DNA of 9,669 nt from Myxococcota bacterium (GTDB taxonomy: Bacteria > Myxococcota_C > UBA6777): positions 1-9,669 of the forward strand of contig CAUJFU010000098.1 in the NCBI GenBank assembly GCA_963169055.1, in the 5' to 3' direction. Position 1 is the stretch's first letter. Each line of letters opens with the position of its first letter. A model generated the notes under the pieces. The model had not been told where the DNA came from. It ran no database searches and worked only from the letters and a program-made list of their open reading frames with translations. Below are positions 7,159 to 9,669 of the stretch, one piece after another. A program made the translations under genes and the position numbers.

Positions 7159-8055
7159 TCAATCTTCGCTAAAGTACAGGCTGGATTGATAATTTCCTGT
7201 TTCGAGGCGTTGCAATTGCATTAAGACATCGTTGAGCAGCGAAGAGGCGCCCAACCGAAAAAGGTCGGGAGTCAACCAATCGTCTCCCAAGGTTTCTTTG
7301 ACCATGACAAGGTATTGCCAAGCTTGCTTGGCTTTGCGGATACCGCCTGCGGGTTTGATACCGATGCGCTTGCCTGTTTGAAAGAAAAAATCGCGTACGG
7401 CTTCAAACATGACCAAGGTGACAGGGAGAGTGGCGGCTTCGGAGACTTTGCCTGTGGAGGTTTTGATAAAGTCTGCACCCGCATCCATCGCGATCTGCGA
7501 GGCTTTACGGACTTGATCGTAGGTGCCTAACTCGCCTGTTTCCAAGATCACCTTGAGATGGGCGGGACCGCAGGCTTGTTTGCTTGCGGCGACTTCGTCG
7601 TAGATGCGGGCATATTCGCCCGCAAGGAAGGCTCCACGACTGATCACCATGTCGATCTCGTCGGCTCCTTCGGCCACGGTTTGGCGGATCTCTTCGAGGC
7701 GGATCGGCAAGAAAGACTGGCCGCTTGGGAAAGCGGTTGCCACCGCAGCGACTTTAACGTCGCTTCCGACCAGAGCGCGCTTGGCGACACCCACCAAGGT
7801 GGGGTACACGCACACCGCAGCCACGGACGGGCAAGGACGCCCGATCATCGGCTGCATGGCTTTATTGCACATCATCTGCACTTTGCCTTCGGTGTCCATG
7901 CCTTCGAGCGTTGTGAGATCCATCATGCGGATCGCCAACTCTAGCGCGGCTTTCTTCGCCCCTTTTTTGATGCTGCGTGTTGTAAACGCCGCTGCTCGGG
8001 ATTCCACTTGTACCTGATCCACCGTGGGGATCTTGGGTAAGCGATAGGTCTGCAT
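7159..8055 (-). CDS. deoC: deoxyribose-phosphate aldolase
   Basis: A class I aldolase of 298 residues that cleaves 2-deoxy-D-ribose 5-phosphate into glyceraldehyde 3-phosphate and acetaldehyde, in deoxynucleoside catabolism. The Schiff-base Lys198 sits in DFIKTSTGK, the proton-relay Lys234 in GIKPAGGIR, and the conserved acid Asp135 in DEIDMVI. Other family blocks are VCVYPTLV, VATAFPSG and LKVILETGEL. Its length is closer to the roughly 260-300-residue long form than to the roughly 220-residue short form. The chosen ATG at 8055 has AAGGAG (8061-8066) 5 nt upstream. The GTG at 8061 is also in frame but overlaps that SD and is unlikely to be used. It is the first gene of an operon with ALDH, the ALDH-like protein and a propeller protein. 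I see no DeoR/CytR-type operator that I can name, only weak dyads in the leader. Confidence 0.95.
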   Translation of the reverse strand: MQTYRLPKIPTVDQVQVESRAAAFTTRSIKKGAKKAALELAIRMMDLTTLEGMDTEGKVQMMCNKAMQPMIGRPCPSVAAVCVYPTLVGVAKRALVGSDVKVAAVATAFPSGQSFLPIRLEEIRQTVAEGADEIDMVISRGAFLAGEYARIYDEVAASKQACGPAHLKVILETGELGTYDQVRKASQIAMDAGADFIKTSTGKVSEAATLPVTLVMFEAVRDFFFQTGKRIGIKPAGGIRKAKQAWQYLVMVKETLGDDWLTPDLFRLGASSLLNDVLMQLQRLETGNYQSSLYFSED

Positions 8056-8066
8056 CTGCACTCCTT

Positions 8067-8271
8067 ACTTGACACGCACAGGGGCGTTGTTTCGCGTCAC
8101 AGCAGTCCTTGGGACGTGGCCTGCTGAGAAACGCGCCGCCCTGTTGCTTTCTACGCCGATGGTGGGTCTCCGTTATGCACCAGATCGTCTCCCAGCGCAA
8201 ATGTCTTGTGAGGCTGTTGCTTGACAGGGGAGTCATCTGTTGGTCTGTGTTTGTGTGGTATCAGCTTTTTT
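8067..8271. other. divergent intergenic leader upstream of deoC
   Basis: No supported gene. It holds weak inverted repeats in the probable deoC leader: CAGCAG/CTGCTG (8100-8105/8121-8126), and TGACACG/CGCGTCA (8070-8076/8093-8099, one mismatch). A TTGACA at 8222-8227 lacks a convincing -10 at normal spacing. The deoC promoter is probably in this stretch, but I cannot place it. Confidence 0.35.
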
Positions 8272-8275
8272 TATA

Positions 8276-8440
8276 GGACTTATGCGATCGGATGGTTTTT
8301 GTGGGGTGCCACCCCACGCCCCGCCATAGACTGCGGCCCCTTGACCCCGAGAGGGGCGAGAAGATCACTGCTTTCCAGACCAACGATGCTCTCGCTTGGA
8401 GGGGCGCGAACACGGGGGTTTTTGTCAACCGCGTGGCACC
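8276..8440 (-). mobile_element. MITE-like element, copy 4 (inverted)
   Basis: Read on the minus strand, it aligns end to end with copy 1 and has the same 165-bp length, with TA at both flanks (8274-8275 and 8441-8442). The right-hand terminal repeat appears as GGACTTATGCG (8276-8286). The other end is decayed (CCGCGTGGCACC where copy 1 would give CTGCGTAAGTCC). The hairpin GTGGGGT-gcc-ACCCCAC is at 8301-8317, and the reverse of CGTGTTCGCG is also present. It lies between the divergent deoC operon and the GroES-like gene. Confidence 0.75.
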
Positions 8441-8451
8441 TATTGACAAAA
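8420..8451. promoter_or_regulatory. perfect 9-bp inverted repeat upstream of the GroES-like gene
   Basis: TTTTGTCAA (8420-8428) and TTGACAAAA (8443-8451) are perfect inverted repeats separated by 14 nt, ending about 84 nt before the TTG start of the GroES-like gene. The arms straddle the boundary of MITE-like copy 4. The right arm contains TTGACA, a consensus -35 box, but no good -10 lies 16-18 nt downstream (CACGAA at 17 nt). It could be an operator, a hairpin or a chance product of insertion. It is not CIRCE. Confidence 0.35.
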
Positions 8452-8535
8452 GGCTTTGTAGGGCGCACGAAGAAACGCCCCACCACGAAGGAAAGACCGC
8501 TTGGGCGAGCGGCCACAACAGCGCAGGAGTGAACT

Positions 8536-8937
8536 TTGACGCAACCCACCGCGAGAAAAAAAGCGACGCCCAAGACCCTGATCGTGATCGGTGATCGGGT
8601 CTTGATCAAACTGGACGAAGAAGAAAAGCGAACCGAAGTGGGATTGTATCTCCCTGATACGGTGAGAGACAAAGAAGACGTATTTTCGGGTACGATCGTA
8701 AAGACAGGGCCGGGAACACCCATGATGGATCCGTTGGCGGTCACGGAGGAGCCGTGGGATCCTGATGCGGTTTCTGTGCGTTATTTGCCGATGCAAGCGC
8801 GGGTGGGGGATTATGTACTCTTTCTTCGCAAGGCTGCGGTGGAGATCCAGTACGAAGGGGAAAAATACCTGCTTGCGCCGCAAAGCGCGCTTTTGATCTT
8901 GGTGCGTGGCGAGCGTCCTGTGGATGAGTTGCAATGA
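8536..8937 (+). CDS. divergent GroES-like (chaperonin 10) protein
   Basis: A 133-residue protein with GroES-like features. TLIVIGDRVLIKLDEEE (residues 14-30) matches the first strands, TEVGLYLP (33-40) sits where the mobile loop and GGIxLP motif normally are, and GTIVKTGPG (52-60), RVGDYVLF (89-96) and KYLLAPQSALLILV (110-123) follow the barrel strands. GroES caps the GroEL chamber; usual length is about 95 residues. The extra length is a basic N-terminal tail and an insert at about 61-85 (PMMDPLAVTEEPWDPDAV). No GroEL gene is adjacent; instead the stop overlaps the Nudix gene by ATGA. The start is TTG with AGGAG (8525-8529) 6 nt upstream. With this divergence it may not partner GroEL; a cap-like or unrelated oligomeric role is possible. 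Confidence 0.75.
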   Translation: MTQPTARKKATPKTLIVIGDRVLIKLDEEEKRTEVGLYLPDTVRDKEDVFSGTIVKTGPGTPMMDPLAVTEEPWDPDAVSVRYLPMQARVGDYVLFLRKAAVEIQYEGEKYLLAPQSALLILVRGERPVDELQ

Positions 8938-9359
8938 GCCTTCCAACGCTCGCGATCGCCATCGCGGTGGTGTATCGGGCCGCAGATCAAGCGATCTTGA
9001 TCACCTATCGCCCAAGCAACGCCCACGCAGGCGGCGTTTGGGAGTTTCCCGGCGGAAAGATCGAAGCGAACGAAACCCCAACAGACGCTGCGAGGCGTGA
9101 ACTATCCGAAGAGACGGGGCTTTGGGTTGATTCCTTTGTGTTGTGGAAAACACACTCGCACACATACCCTGATCGGATCGTTGTTTTGCACATCTGTCTT
9201 GGGCAAACATCCAAGACCGCTCCCCTGAGTGATCCATTGGTTTTGCATCGTTGGCTTCCACACAGCGCCCTGCTTTCTCTCCCGATGCCTGCGGGAAATC
9301 GCGCATGGCTTGCGTTGTTGCCTCCCCAATGGGCGGGATTCGTTGAGAGCGGGATGTAG
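8934..9359 (+). CDS. MutT-like Nudix hydrolase
   Basis: A 141-residue Nudix hydrolase. The full Nudix box GX5EX7REUXEEXGU is present from Gly41 to Leu63 (GKIEANE, then RELSEETGL), with the metal-binding Glu56, Glu59 and Glu60. The preceding VWEFPGGK and the N-terminal strand LAIAIAVVYR are typical of MutT-like enzymes that hydrolyse oxidised nucleoside triphosphates such as 8-oxo-dGTP to the monophosphate. The length fits (MutT is about 130). The ATG overlaps the stop of the GroES-like gene in ATGA, so the two are translationally coupled. A MutT-like role is the simplest reading, but Nudix substrate specificity cannot be fixed from the box alone. Confidence 0.9.
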   Translation: MSLPTLAIAIAVVYRAADQAILITYRPSNAHAGGVWEFPGGKIEANETPTDAARRELSEETGLWVDSFVLWKTHSHTYPDRIVVLHICLGQTSKTAPLSDPLVLHRWLPHSALLSLPMPAGNRAWLALLPPQWAGFVESGM

Positions 9360-9422
9360 TTGACGGTGGGATCGTACGATATCCGAGAGAAGTGTGATCG
9401 AAGGGTAGGTGCGATCCGCTGT

Positions 9423-9475
9423 AGACGCCCTGTGATTGGGCAGCCACAGGGGGCTAACACTCGGACACTTCGTCT
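9423..9475. repeat. nested inverted repeat
   Basis: The outer arms AGACG/CGTCT (9423-9427/9471-9475) enclose a hairpin CCCTGTG/CACAGGG (9428-9434/9445-9451) with a 10-nt loop. The first outer arm abuts the inner stem, so a coaxial RNA fold is possible. Confidence 0.5.
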
Positions 9476-9480
9476 GTAAA

Positions 9481-9510
9481 GCCCATCCAGCGGGGGGGGG
9501 CTGGCATGGG
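9481..9510. repeat. 11-bp hairpin with a G-run loop
   Basis: GCCCATCCAGC (9481-9491) pairs with GCTGGCATGGGC (9499-9510) across a loop of seven G, with a single bulged C at 9504. It is GC-rich and stable, but no T-tract follows. Confidence 0.65.
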
Positions 9511-9513
9511 CAG

Positions 9514-9577
9514 ATTTCGTATCACGCCACGGGCATCGGGTGAAGAAAAGAGACTGAACTGTCATACCGATACGAAA
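9514..9577. repeat. 9-bp perfect inverted repeat, 46-nt spacer
   Basis: TTTCGTATC (9514-9522) and GATACGAAA (9569-9577) are perfect inverted repeats. They could bound a 64-bp remnant element or form a long-range stem. Confidence 0.45.
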
Positions 9578-9596
9578 AAGGCCGATGTTCAGGCGC

Positions 9597-9616
9597 GGGC
9601 GGTTCCCGAACCGCCC
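9597..9616. repeat. REP-like palindrome GGGCGGTTC/GAACCGCCC
   Basis: A 20-bp near-palindrome (9-bp arms, CC between) followed by CTACC. GGGCGGTTC-type palindromes are, from general experience, a common dispersed intergenic repeat in diverse bacteria. Only one copy is in this window. Confidence 0.6.
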
Positions 9617-9669
9617 CTACCACGGCTTGATTCTTCACGCTTTCCCTTTTCCACTGCCTCATACGACAT

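Larger units (their letters stand above)
9360..9669. other. gene-free region with clustered inverted repeats
   Basis: No supported coding region in 310 bases. Between 9423 and 9616 there are four separate inverted repeats (listed individually), a run of eight G (9492-9499), and the 10-bp palindrome ATCGTACGAT (9371-9380). None is followed by a T-run like a textbook terminator. Confidence 0.6.

Noticed and set aside
547-8440. The repeats as a CRISPR array
   Set aside because: Copies are about 165 bp, far apart, in both orientations, and separated by genes.
8420-8535. CIRCE/HrcA operator upstream of the GroES-like gene
   Set aside because: The dyad present does not match TTAGCACTC-N9-GAGTGCTAA.
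9421-9510. tRNA or riboswitch in the gene-free end region
   Set aside because: There is no cloverleaf with the usual T-arm, and no recognisable riboswitch core; only generic hairpins are present.
9589-9669. Partial minus-strand CDS entering from the right end (MSYEAVEKGKREESSRG...)
   Set aside because: It is open for only 26 codons, ends within the REP-like palindrome, has no recognisable domain, and a second frame is open longer.

Overview
This is a bacterial chromosomal window of roughly mid-50s %GC by eye. It has compact genes and good Shine-Dalgarno (SD) sites, often about 6 nt before the start, and two genes appear to use TTG starts. No phage, conjugation or CRISPR genes are visible. 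The organism cannot be named from this sequence. An HTH/zinc-ribbon regulator, a small lipoprotein with an S-Q-P repeat tail, a lipid-anchored two-heme cytochrome and an orphan phosphopantetheinyl transferase together weakly suggest a Gram-negative of the former Deltaproteobacteria (Myxococcota/Bradymonadota-like). That is an inference.

Layout. (1) 37-537 (+): a DUF6036-type nucleotidyltransferase, followed within 3 nt by a MITE-like element. (2) 778-927 (-): a tiny lipoprotein gene, with a second, decayed copy of the same element upstream of it. (3) 1147-2109 (-) Sfp-type phosphopantetheinyl transferase, divergent from 2254-2604 (+) HTH/zinc-ribbon regulator and 2745-3233 (+) c-type cytochrome lipoprotein. 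(4) A third element copy lies between the cytochrome and the end of the minus-strand operon. (5) 8055 down to 3401 (-): a four-gene operon of deoC (deoxyribose-phosphate aldolase), a complete aldehyde dehydrogenase, a non-catalytic ALDH-like protein, and a membrane-anchored six-bladed propeller (APMAP/strictosidine-synthase-like). Gaps are 22 nt, a 1-nt overlap, and 2 nt. (6) A fourth element copy, inverted, sits in the divergent region. (7) 8536-8937 (+) GroES-like protein, translationally coupled by ATGA to 8934-9359 (+) a MutT/Nudix hydrolase. (8) 9360-9669: no supported gene, but a run of strong inverted repeats.

How the genes fit. DeoC cleaves 2-deoxyribose-5-phosphate to glyceraldehyde-3-phosphate and acetaldehyde. 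The next gene can oxidise the aldehyde to the acid. The third gene looks like the second, dead domain of an ALDH16-type enzyme, made here as a separate protein from an overlapping gene, so the pair looks like a split ALDH16. The role of the propeller protein is open.

The most distinctive non-coding signal is a family of about 165-bp intergenic elements. There are four copies in under 10 kb, with ends of the ACTTACGCAG type, TA at both flanks, and a shared internal hairpin that shows one two-sided (compensatory) base-pair change.
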